From Thermoplasmata archaeon (lineage in GTDB: Archaea > Thermoplasmatota > E2 > UBA202 > JdFR-43), in NCBI GenBank assembly GCA_021162305.1, contig JAGGYX010000038.1:1-8912 (forward strand): 8,912 nucleotides of DNA. Reading direction: 5' to 3'. The notes under the pieces were generated by a model. That model worked only from the letters and a program-made list of their open reading frames with translations. It was not told the DNA's origin and made no database searches. Below, in pieces: positions 1 to 5,638 of the stretch; position 1 is the first letter of the stretch; each line of letters begins with the position of its first letter. The translations under genes and the position numbers were made by a program.

Positions 1-2
1 GC

Positions 3-392
3 ATGCAATGGCATGGAAGAGCAGGGAGAAAAGAGACTGGCGGGCGTGTGAGACTGGCAAGGAAAAAAAGAAAATATGAAATGGGGCGAGACCCACTCCC
101 AGCGGTTATAGGAGAGAAGGTGGCAAGAAAAATAAGGGGAAGAGGAGGAAATTATAAAATACGCCTGCTTGCCATTAAATATGCAAACGTTACAAATCCC
201 AAGGATGGAACAACAAAAAAGATGGAGATAAAGGACGTGTTCGAAAACCCTGCGAATCCGCACTATGTAAGGCGAGACATAATAACGAAGGGAGCAATCG
301 TCGTGACCGGTGCAGGCAAAGCAAAAATAACATCCCGCCCCGGGCAGCATGGCGTCGTCAACGCCGTGCTAATAGAAGAAAATGAGAAATAA
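3..392 (+). CDS. rps8e: 30S ribosomal protein S8e
   Basis: This is a small-subunit ribosomal protein of the archaeal/eukaryotic S8e family, which binds 16S rRNA. The 129 residues match the usual archaeal length. Family hallmarks are visible: the N-terminal MQWHGR start with RKETGGR, the basic stretch ARKKRKYEMGR (residues about 19-29), the central VTNPKDGTTKK segment, the highly conserved ENPANPHYVRRDIITKGAIV block (about 81-100), and the C-terminal SRPGQHGVVNAVLIEE. The ATG at position 3 is taken as the true start because family members begin M-(Q/R)-W-x-G-R. Only two bases precede it, so its promoter cannot be seen. Its end overlaps the start of SRP19 by 11 nt, which indicates co-transcription. 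Confidence 0.97.
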   Translation: MQWHGRAGRKETGGRVRLARKKRKYEMGRDPLPAVIGEKVARKIRGRGGNYKIRLLAIKYANVTNPKDGTTKKMEIKDVFENPANPHYVRRDIITKGAIVVTGAGKAKITSRPGQHGVVNAVLIEENEK

Positions 393-666
393 GCTCGTTT
401 TATGGCCAATTTATTTTGACAGCCATATGCCGAGATACTGGCGTAAAGTTCCAAAAAGCATGGCTGTAAGCAATCCAAGCATAGATGAAATTTTTAAAGC
501 TGCAAAAAAACTTGGTTTAAATCCTGTAAAGGAAGAAAAAGCTCATCCAGCAAGATGGTGGAGAAAAGAAGGATGCATTTTAATTGAAAAGAAGGGAAAG
601 AAGGCAGAAATAATAAAAAAAATTGCAGAGATAATTAAGGAAGGAAGAAGTGAGAAGGAGGCATAA
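382..666 (+). CDS. srp19: Signal recognition particle 19 kDa protein (SRP19)
   Basis: SRP19 binds the tips of helices 6 and 8 of 7S/SRP RNA and prepares it for SRP54, so it acts in co-translational targeting of membrane and secreted proteins. The 94 residues fit the archaeal length. Visible hallmarks are the first strand LVLWPIYFDS (residues 5-14), the R-x-V-P-x-S-x-A-V-x-N-P block (about 22-33), the helix DEIFKAAKKLGLNP, the KAHPARWW motif (about 53-60), and a basic C-terminal helix rich in Lys/Glu. The start at 382 is preferred because the next Met (residue 16) would delete the first strand. The gene begins inside the last codons of S8e (11-nt overlap, different frame), so translational coupling is likely. 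No strong Shine-Dalgarno is visible. Confidence 0.95.
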   Translation: MRNKLVLWPIYFDSHMPRYWRKVPKSMAVSNPSIDEIFKAAKKLGLNPVKEEKAHPARWWRKEGCILIEKKGKKAEIIKKIAEIIKEGRSEKEA

Positions 667-828
667 TCAATTTTTATTTTGTTGGCTTTTTATAAAAAAA
701 TCCACAAGGCGAGTAAATTGCTCCGATATTTCTTTCAATCTTTCTCCAATTTCTCCATATTTTCTGTCTAAATCATCAAAACGATTATTCATATCCTTAT
801 GCATTGCTTTTATTACAATGCTTCCCAT
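667..828 (-). CDS. Small hypothetical coiled-coil protein, possibly a gene remnant
   Basis: A 53-codon minus-strand ORF starts at an ATG at 828-826 and ends with TGA at 669-667, directly against the SRP19 stop (664-666). The product begins MGSIVIKAMHKDMNNRFDDL and continues with heptad-like LDRKYGEIGERLKEISEQ, ending in a hydrophobic and basic tail. This looks like a short amphipathic helix or coiled coil. The same frame stays open upstream as EIITKLD before a TAA at 852-850, while an ATG at 860-858 in another frame reads MNDKR and then stops. A single frameshift near 846-852 would join these into a slightly longer N-terminus, so the gene may be decayed. I do not recognise a family. No Shine-Dalgarno or convincing TATA box is visible. 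Confidence 0.35.
   Translation of the reverse strand: MGSIVIKAMHKDMNNRFDDLDRKYGEIGERLKEISEQFTRLVDFFIKSQQNKN
669..692 (+). terminator. Oligo-T stretch after SRP19, likely archaeal terminator
   Basis: Immediately after the SRP19 stop codon the plus strand carries three T-rich runs (TTTTT, TTTT and TTTTT within about 20 bases) without a stable hairpin. This is the usual form of an archaeal intrinsic terminator. It overlaps the 3' end of a small minus-strand ORF, so the T-richness could instead be that ORF's Lys/Asn codons. Confidence 0.45.
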
Positions 829-964
829 ATCAAGTTTTGTTATTATCTCTTATCATTCATATAATGCCAAGCATTGAAGAATGATTATAAGATGTTGAAG
901 AAGCAACATCATCTAATTCAACGATTTTTTAAAAAGCATGGATAAAGAAATAACCAAAAATTGT

Positions 965-1126
965 CTATTTTTGGATTACGAGATATAAATCGGTAGCTTC
1001 TTTTATATTTTTCATTGCCTCTTCAATAGTTTCTCCCTGAGATATGCATCCCGGCAAAGATGGAACATATACAGTGTATCCTCCTTCCTCCTGTGATTCG
1101 AGCATCACCTTCAATTTTATATTCAT
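965..1126 (-). CDS. HicB-like antitoxin (UPF0150 family), orphan
   Basis: The protein has 53 residues if translation starts at ATG 1126-1124. It reads MNIKLKVMLESQEEGGYTVY followed by VPSLPGCISQGETIEEAMKN and IKEATDLYL, the classic HicB partial RNase-H fold signature (EEGGY-x-V-x-VPxLPGC-x-S-x-G-x-T-x-EEA-x-x-N-I-x-E-A). HicB proteins normally neutralise the mRNA-cleaving HicA toxin and often autoregulate. The frame is open upstream to another ATG at 1219, but that 31-residue extension (with NLPVLRNFSKIFIYSLS) is unlike HicB N-termini, so I reject it. The C-terminus stops at TAG 967-965, just after the last HicB helix, and is short compared with many archaeal members. No HicA-like ORF is present on either side, so this is a solitary antitoxin-like gene or the remnant of a pair. 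Confidence 0.8.
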   Translation of the reverse strand: MNIKLKVMLESQEEGGYTVYVPSLPGCISQGETIEEAMKNIKEATDLYLVIQK

Positions 1127-1252
1127 TGAGAGAGAATAGATAAAGATTTTGGAAAAGTTTCGAAGTACAGGGAGATTGTTTTTGAAATTTTTTAACATAT
1201 CTTGACAGGGGTTTCTCAACCTTTAGGCAGGAATTGCACAATATTCATCATA

Positions 1253-3391
1253 TCATTCACAATGATTTTCATGAAGCATTTTGATATACTCTTTAAGTGC
1301 CTGGTTGCTGGTATATGCAGTATTATTGAGCATTTCTTTCAGGGTATTGCAGAATATTGTTCCATCTATATACTTGAATTCATATTCCCTATCAGGATTT
1401 TCACAGTACTTCAGAAAGGACTCAAGAATCCAGACAGTTTGTCGAGTTTTTTCAATTTCTGTCCGTGAATTGGCGAGACAATTTTCTCTAATTTTTTGTC
1501 TGAACTCCCTTCTCAAGTCATTTATCTCTATCTGTCTCTCAAATCTCTGAATCTCTAATTTATACTGTTTCTTTTTAAACTCCTCTATTTGTGCACTGAT
1601 ATTTTTTAATTCATCTTTTTGATCCTGTGTCAAAGCCGATTTACCATTGAACATGACATTAATCATTTTGGCAATCTGTTCTTCGGATGCTTCTGGAAAT
1701 GCTTCTTTAAGATAAATTTTAAGTTGCTTTGTATGGAGTTTTTTCATGCAATCTGCATATTTAGCCCATACCTCTTTCCAGACATAATCTCCCCAACTGC
1801 TGTTTTCCGGAACATAGTATGCTTTTTTGATAGCTTCCTCCCATGTGCTTCCATTCATCAGTGCATATCCAACTCTCTTTTGGAATTTTTCCTGTTGCTC
1901 TCGTGTGACATTTATTTTTGAAGGAGATCCCGAACTATGGCCCATCATTAAAACTCCTCCTCCACAGGGTACACTTACCTGAGACCAATTTCCCCCGCAT
2001 TGCAGCATGTTGTTCCACATGGATTCTCTATATATGTATGCCTGAACAACAAGGCTAAAGTTTTCTTTCAGGGACTTTATTTCCTTGGAATTATTTCTGC
2101 TCTCTCTGCGCAGCTCATTGATCTGCCTTTTTAATTCCTGCACTTTTTCATTATAGGTTTTATATATCTCCTGAATGCAGGGGTCATTAAATGTGGCATT
2201 GTCCTCCCACTGTCCAGGATAGCAGGTGAAGTTATCGTTAAGAGTCTTTATGTCTTCGTTGAATTTTTCTATCGATTCTTTCAGAGTATTATTCAACTCT
2301 GTAATCATCTGCTGCTTCTGATATATTGTCTCCTCATCCTCAGGACATCCTTCATTGCCCGTATATGATCTGCCATCCGATGTGAAAGGAGGACATTTAT
2401 CTTCCGGCTTTTCAGGATATCCAAAGGGCCATGGCCTGACAGACGGTCCAGGTGTGGTGACACTGCCTCCAGGCCCAGGGTGGATGAGCGGCGGCTGCGG
2501 GTTATTTGGATTTTTGGATGGTATTGGTATTTTTTCCTCAGGATTGGGCTGTGGCGGTGGCTTTTTTGGAGGGCTTAAATGAGGTGCTATTGGCAGCTCT
2601 TCCTTAATGCAACAGCTTCCGCAACTTAGATGAACTCTCTCAATGAAAAATTCGGGATTGGGTAATTCGTCCAGTTTGTCAACTATGATTGAGTTGTATT
2701 TTGTTCTTTTGAGATTTCCTCTCAGGCATATTTCCCACACCTGTCCTAGAGAGTTGTTCGATTCGTTAAATGATGAAGTCAACTCTCCGGTATGGGGGTC
2801 ATGTATGAGTAGCTCTTTTCCTCCTAAACTATGTATTGAAATTTCCCGTATGTATTTTTCATCCAAGTTGATTATAAATGCGTAATGAACCTCGTAATAT
2901 GTTTCGCCATTACTCTGTACAGCGGAAACAAAATCTCTTGCGAGAAAAACACGATCGCCTCTCGAAATCTCATTGGAAATGTTTGCAGTGATATTGTTTC
3001 TATCTGTATTATCTTCCAGAATCTCATCAACTATTTTGTTGTATAGCTCCTTATCACGGTAATAGATTTCGGTTAAGTCAAATATGTTGGGCCAGAAGTG
3101 AAATTTTTCATACCATTTAATTCCTCCGTTGTTGGCATCTGCCAGAGATTGAGCATTCTTTATTAAGTATCGAGTATAATTCAGAGATAGGCTCTGTGAA
3201 GCATCAACATCATAGGCCACGTCTGTCAAAATCTTAGGAAGACTTCCATAGATGGGATGATTAACATTTACGATATTATTGGCGTTCTTGGAGGGAGACA
3301 TAACGCCTGTATAAAATATTGCAAGAACAAATATAGATACAAGTATTGCGGATATAAGCAAAAAACCAATTTTCGGATTTTTAATTTTCAT
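1253..3391 (-). CDS. Large membrane-anchored, glycosylatable extracellular protein of unknown family
   Basis: The 712 residues have a basic N-terminus (MKIKNPK) followed by one hydrophobic span at about residues 8-30, which is a signal anchor or signal peptide. The rest is hydrophilic and carries 16 N-x-S/T sequons (for example N71, N133, N137, N209, N387, N398, N444, N468, N494, N513, N597, N689), so it is expected outside the membrane and N-glycosylated. Order: a mixed alpha/beta region (about 40-255), a CGSCC cluster (257-261), a proline-rich hinge (about 266-335), a Cys-containing segment, a coiled coil (about 352-445), a Gly/Cys patch around CGGNWS and CGGG (465-479), a Trp-rich helical region (about 495-560) and a second long coiled coil (about 565-660). 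There are 15 cysteines in all. No second membrane span or sorting motif is seen at the C-terminus. The ATG at 3391 follows a GAGG Shine-Dalgarno at 3400-3397. I do not recognise a family; a surface stalk or adhesin-like role is inference only. Confidence 0.85.
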   Translation of the reverse strand: MKIKNPKIGFLLISAILVSIFVLAIFYTGVMSPSKNANNIVNVNHPIYGSLPKILTDVAYDVDASQSLSLNYTRYLIKNAQSLADANNGGIKWYEKFHFWPNIFDLTEIYYRDKELYNKIVDEILEDNTDRNNITANISNEISRGDRVFLARDFVSAVQSNGETYYEVHYAFIINLDEKYIREISIHSLGGKELLIHDPHTGELTSSFNESNNSLGQVWEICLRGNLKRTKYNSIIVDKLDELPNPEFFIERVHLSCGSCCIKEELPIAPHLSPPKKPPPQPNPEEKIPIPSKNPNNPQPPLIHPGPGGSVTTPGPSVRPWPFGYPEKPEDKCPPFTSDGRSYTGNEGCPEDEETIYQKQQMITELNNTLKESIEKFNEDIKTLNDNFTCYPGQWEDNATFNDPCIQEIYKTYNEKVQELKRQINELRRESRNNSKEIKSLKENFSLVVQAYIYRESMWNNMLQCGGNWSQVSVPCGGGVLMMGHSSGSPSKINVTREQQEKFQKRVGYALMNGSTWEEAIKKAYYVPENSSWGDYVWKEVWAKYADCMKKLHTKQLKIYLKEAFPEASEEQIAKMINVMFNGKSALTQDQKDELKNISAQIEEFKKKQYKLEIQRFERQIEINDLRREFRQKIRENCLANSRTEIEKTRQTVWILESFLKYCENPDREYEFKYIDGTIFCNTLKEMLNNTAYTSNQALKEYIKMLHENHCE

Positions 3392-3400
3392 TTTTGCCTC

Positions 3401-3456
3401 ATGGCTTTTATGCCATATTATATCGAGAAAAGGAGATATTTCTCACTATTCTCGAT
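3401..3456 (-). promoter_or_regulatory. Structured leader of the 712-aa surface protein gene
   Basis: Several inverted repeats lie between the likely transcription start and the ATG at 3391. ATGGC (3401-3405) pairs with GCCAT (3412-3416), and on the minus strand this hairpin ends one base from the GAGG ribosome binding site (3400-3397). Upstream, ATCGAGAA (3422-3429) pairs with TTCTCGAT (3449-3456). The overlapping GAGAAA (3425-3430) can instead pair with TTTCTC (3439-3444). These last two hairpins exclude each other, an arrangement seen in attenuators. A four-codon upstream ORF (ATG at 3402-3400, reading MRQK) ends in a TGA that overlaps the main ATG as ATGA. Confidence 0.45.
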
Positions 3457-3486
3457 TTGCCTTTCCTATATTTTAATTTAATCCCT

Positions 3487-3500
3487 TATTTATATATTCC
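3487..3500 (-). promoter_or_regulatory. Candidate TATA box for the 712-aa protein gene
   Basis: On the minus strand this reads GGAATATATAAATAAGG or similar, a good archaeal TATA box with an upstream purine. Transcription would be expected to start about 25 nt downstream near 3467, giving a leader of roughly 75 nt. That fits a gene which, unlike its neighbours, has a Shine-Dalgarno sequence and leader structure. Confidence 0.5.
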
Positions 3501-3515
3501 GATGCTGTAAAGAAC

Positions 3516-3533
3516 CTTATGTATCTTATGTAT
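3516..3533. repeat. Two tandem copies of a 9-bp unit
   Basis: CTTATGTAT occurs twice in direct succession at 3516-3524 and 3525-3533. It lies upstream of the predicted TATA box of the surface protein gene, in the position where an archaeal activator or repressor could bind. It may equally be chance in A/T-rich DNA. Confidence 0.5.
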
Positions 3534-3744
3534 CAATCCATTTATCTCACAAATCACAAAACAATGATTTTACAGTAGCGATATAACATAGACTAAGTAT
3601 ATGATAAGCCGATATTATTGACCCCATAATAATTTTCCCATCATATAGTTTCGCAAATAAGAAGATAATGAGTATTTAGTATCAAAACAAAATAAACTAA
3701 GTGTTGCAAATGTATAGACTATATCCCAAAACATAAAATTGATA

Positions 3745-3849
3745 ATGACTGGCTCACATATTCAGGATGTCATATACGGGATGGTTTCTGGTCGAGCTAT
3801 ATTACATGATGAAAAGATTTGGAAAGAAAAGGATTGGCAAAATTGTTAA
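3745..3849 (+). CDS. Short hypothetical protein (34 aa), weakly supported
   Basis: This ORF begins MTGSHIQDVIYGMVSGRAIL and ends with a Trp/Lys-rich tail and a stop at 3847-3849. A TATA-like CTATATCC lies about 25 bases ahead of the ATG, so a leaderless transcript could start at this codon. The composition looks protein-like, but the length is too short for a firm call. It overlaps the start of the membrane micro-protein below in another frame. I recognise no family. Confidence 0.25.
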   Translation: MTGSHIQDVIYGMVSGRAILHDEKIWKEKDWQNC

Positions 3850-3919
3850 CTCAACGATTGCCGTTCTTCTTTTCATTTTTGCCTTCTATATCTTCATGAA
3901 AACCGTGGTTTTGATTTAA
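3806..3919 (+). CDS. Single-span membrane micro-protein (37 aa), hypothetical
   Basis: The product starts MMKRFGKKRIGK, seven basic residues with no acidic one, and continues into one hydrophobic segment (VNSTIAVLLFIFAFYIF) followed by MKTVVLI. The positive-inside pattern and a single clean span of about 20 residues are what a real small membrane protein looks like and would be unusual by chance. The start overlaps the preceding short ORF by 44 bases. A run of six T on the plus strand (3934-3939) shortly after the stop could terminate its transcript. It converges on the recombinase gene, which ends at 3947. No strong ribosome binding site is visible and no function is proposed. Confidence 0.4.
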   Translation: MMKRFGKKRIGKIVNSTIAVLLFIFAFYIFMKTVVLI

Positions 3920-3946
3920 CGAGCATGGATTGCTTTTTTCTAAACC

Positions 3947-4789
3947 TTATTTCAAGAATTTTTTCTCTCCATCTTCAATGATAAAAACTTTTCCTTTCTT
4001 TTTTGCTTTTTTCCATTTCAACTTCTGCACTTCATTGAATTCTTCTATGGCAATGATGGCAGAATGGCTTCCTTTAAACAGAATATCATCCCATTCAATA
4101 TATCCACAATATATTGGATTGGATAAAATTCTCGCCACCGTCTTTTTTGTCCATTTCCCACCTTTTTTTGTTTTGATGCCACTTTCATTTAACCAATTCT
4201 CAATTTCTTTCAAACTATGGCCACCAAGATACATTTCAAACATTTTTTTAACTATGCCAGCTTCCTCGCCAACGACAACAAGATTTCCGTCATTATAGGC
4301 ATAGCCATACGGCGACGGCGACCCAAGCATACCCGCTCCTTGCTTTGCCTTCTGGCGCATGCCGTCATAGACTCGCTCTCCAATCTGCTCGCTTTCGAGC
4401 TGGGCTATTCTTTGAATGATGTCCATGACAAAACGCCCCATTGCAGTGCTTGTGTCAAGGCTTTCTGTCATTGAAACAAATTCCTTGCCTTTCTTTCGCA
4501 ACTCCTCCATCATTAGCATGAAATTTTTGCTGTTTCTATGGATTCTATCCATTTTCATTACAAGCAAAATATCCCATTTTGGCATGTCTTCCATCATTTT
4601 TTTGTAAGCTGGCCTGTTGACATTGCGTCCGCTGTAGCCATCGTCAACATACTCTCCAGCTATTTTCCATCCTCTCGCATGACAGTAGCTACGCAACTTT
4701 TCAAGTTGAGCAGCAAGACTAAAGCCTTCTTTTGCCTGATCCTCTGTGCTTACGCGAGCGTATATAGCAACTTTTTTCTCATTTTCCAT
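3947..4789 (-). CDS. Serine site-specific recombinase (resolvase/invertase family with Recombinase domain)
   Basis: The 280 residues form a serine recombinase that would cut and rejoin DNA through a 5'-phosphoserine link. The resolvase domain spans about residues 5-148. IYARVSTEDQ carries Arg12 and the nucleophile Ser14, VDDGYSGRNVNRPAYKKM is the conserved middle block, and KMDRIHRN supplies Asp81, Arg82 and Arg85. The long helix E follows (about 118-148). A PF07508-type 'Recombinase' domain follows at about 155-240, with GSPSPYGYAY, a helix-turn-helix-like SLKEIENWLNESGI, and TVARILSNPIYCGYIEW. Large serine recombinases usually continue with a Cys4 zinc ribbon and a coiled coil. Here the protein stops after a Lys-rich tail, and no CxxC pair is found downstream in frame, so it is short for that class. 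The ATG at 4789 is directly behind a 26-bp dyad. No cargo genes or transposase partner are adjacent. Confidence 0.93.
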   Translation of the reverse strand: MENEKKVAIYARVSTEDQAKEGFSLAAQLEKLRSYCHARGWKIAGEYVDDGYSGRNVNRPAYKKMMEDMPKWDILLVMKMDRIHRNSKNFMLMMEELRKKGKEFVSMTESLDTSTAMGRFVMDIIQRIAQLESEQIGERVYDGMRQKAKQGAGMLGSPSPYGYAYNDGNLVVVGEEAGIVKKMFEMYLGGHSLKEIENWLNESGIKTKKGGKWTKKTVARILSNPIYCGYIEWDDILFKGSHSAIIAIEEFNEVQKLKWKKAKKKGKVFIIEDGEKKFLK

Positions 4790-4795
4790 ATTATC

Positions 4796-4821
4796 GTGTC
4801 CAACGGTAGTCCGTAAGACAC
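4796..4821. promoter_or_regulatory. 26-bp imperfect dyad ahead of the recombinase (operator or crossover site)
   Basis: The arms GTGTCCAACGG (4796-4806) and CCGTAAGACAC (4811-4821) match at 9 of 11 positions when one is reverse-complemented, around a 4-base centre TAGT. The size, the imperfect symmetry and a non-palindromic central dinucleotide (AG at 4808-4809) fit a serine-recombinase crossover site. The position, six bases ahead of the recombinase ATG and just downstream of its TATA box, equally fits an autoregulatory operator. Confidence 0.55.
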
Positions 4822-4830
4822 TATATTTTA
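4821..4830 (-). promoter_or_regulatory. Candidate TATA box for the recombinase gene
   Basis: On the minus strand this reads TAAAATATAG. A start about 25 nt downstream falls near 4800, inside the dyad at 4796-4821, and leaves a leader of about ten bases. No Shine-Dalgarno is present, so the transcript would be nearly leaderless, and a protein bound to the dyad would block initiation. Confidence 0.45.
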
Positions 4831-4876
4831 TGGCAATATAAGCATTGCTAAATTTTTTTGTATTGCATTGATATAA

Positions 4877-4925
4877 GCTTAGTATAGTATGTAGCTAAAC
4901 TAAATACCCAAAATGCATACTAAGC
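4877..4925. repeat. Spaced inverted repeat upstream of the recombinase
   Basis: GCTTAGTAT (4877-4885) and ATACTAAGC (4917-4925) are perfect 9-bp inverted repeats 31 bases apart. Each has TATAGT- or CCTATACT-like bases next to it, so the similarity extends imperfectly. A related ACTAAGTAT sits at about 3592-3600 on the other side of the recombinase gene. They could be regulator or recombinase binding sites. Confidence 0.45.
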
Positions 4926-5046
4926 CTATACTTTTAGAATTTTAAATCTCTCATTTCATTCATTATCCAAATTTTCATTTTCATCCCCCTTTTCGTTGCA
5001 AATTTGCCATTTCGTGAATGCTACAATATAACAAATGTCAATATAA

Positions 5047-5055
5047 TTTATTTAT
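5047..5055 (+). promoter_or_regulatory. Candidate TATA box, leaderless methyltransferase-like gene
   Basis: TTTATTTAT is centred 24 bases ahead of the ATG at 5074, the distance expected between an archaeal TATA box and the transcription start. No Shine-Dalgarno precedes the ATG, so the mRNA is probably leaderless. Confidence 0.5.
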
Positions 5056-5073
5056 CTGCCATGTTATACAAAC

Positions 5074-5616
5074 ATGCGTAGCAAAAATTTGCACGACAAA
5101 ATGTTCATAATGCTTGAAAAATTTTTGAAACCATTTCATCGTGCTTACATAAATTTATATGAAAAAATGACTTTGGAAGAATTTGAGATGGTGAACATAA
5201 CCAAAGAAAGCAATGTTCTTCACATTGGATGCGGTCCTATACCAAATACGCTTATCATACTCGCAAAAAATATTCCAGCTAATTATGTTGGCATAGATAA
5301 AAGCAAAGAAGCAGTTGAAATGGCAAGAGAAATGGTGAGGAAATATGGCGTGAACATAAAAATAGAGCACGGAGATGCATTAACATATCCATTAAAAGAT
5401 TTTGATATCATCATAGTTTCTTTTGGAGTTGAACCATCCAACGAGATTTTTGAAAGAATACGGCAGGATATGCGAGACAACGCCTTCATTTTATACAGAA
5501 AGCAATGGGATTTTATGGATAAAATTTACGCCCGTAACATTCCACAGGGCTTCAAAATTGTTGCAGAGCATAAAAGGCGGGATTTCATAAAATCATATCT
5601 CCTTCAAAAAGTTTAA
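5074..5616 (+). CDS. Class I SAM-binding protein, nicotianamine-synthase-like
   Basis: The 180 residues have a Rossmann-type SAM-binding core. Motif I is NVLHIGCGPIPNTLIILAK (residues 47-65), the acidic end of strand 2 is VGIDKSKEAVEMA (72-84), motif III is the HGDALTYPL region (99-107), and motif IV is FDIIIVSFG (110-118). Methyltransferases usually have GxGxG here. The GCGPIP-T-x-x-x-LA pattern is instead the form typical of nicotianamine synthase and its archaeal and bacterial (CntL-type) relatives, which transfer aminobutyrate from SAM to make metallophores. At 180 residues it lacks much of the roughly 265-residue archaeal enzyme, so it may be a divergent or minimal member or simply a small methyltransferase. 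A helical N-terminus (about 8-45) precedes the fold. It is separated by 98 bases from the next gene in the same direction, which has its own promoter signals. Confidence 0.7.
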   Translation: MRSKNLHDKMFIMLEKFLKPFHRAYINLYEKMTLEEFEMVNITKESNVLHIGCGPIPNTLIILAKNIPANYVGIDKSKEAVEMAREMVRKYGVNIKIEHGDALTYPLKDFDIIIVSFGVEPSNEIFERIRQDMRDNAFILYRKQWDFMDKIYARNIPQGFKIVAEHKRRDFIKSYLLQKV

Positions 5617-5638
5617 TTAAACGCAATACTTAATTTCT

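Larger units (their letters stand above)
3457..3744. other. A/T-rich intergenic stretch between surface protein and short ORFs
   Basis: Apart from the TATA box (3487-3500), the 9-bp tandem repeat (3516-3533) and the small palindrome TATAGACTATA (3713-3723), I see no gene or RNA here. Frames are short and interrupted on both strands. The related strings ACATAGACTAAG (about 3587-3598) and TATAGACTATA hint at repeated binding sites. Confidence 0.4.

Noticed and set aside
650..877. Plus-strand 75-codon ORF after SRP19
   Set aside because: It overlaps the SRP19 end without a start signal, has Cys/Phe/Ser-rich composition typical of antisense, and is the shadow of the minus-strand coiled-coil ORF.
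1127..1219. N-terminal extension of the HicB-like protein from an ATG at 1219
   Set aside because: The 31 added residues do not resemble HicB. The family fold starts at the Met at 1126.
2355..2582. Glycine/proline-rich plus-strand ORF
   Set aside because: It is the antisense of the proline-rich hinge of the surface protein; Gly runs are the complement of Pro codons.
3930..4298. 122-codon plus-strand ORF
   Set aside because: It lies antisense to the recombinase, and its Phe/Ser-rich composition mirrors the Lys/Glu codons of the opposite strand.
3392..5073. A complete integrated element with tRNA attachment site around the recombinase
   Set aside because: No tRNA gene or matching direct-repeat pair could be found on both sides; only inverted and weakly related repeats are present.
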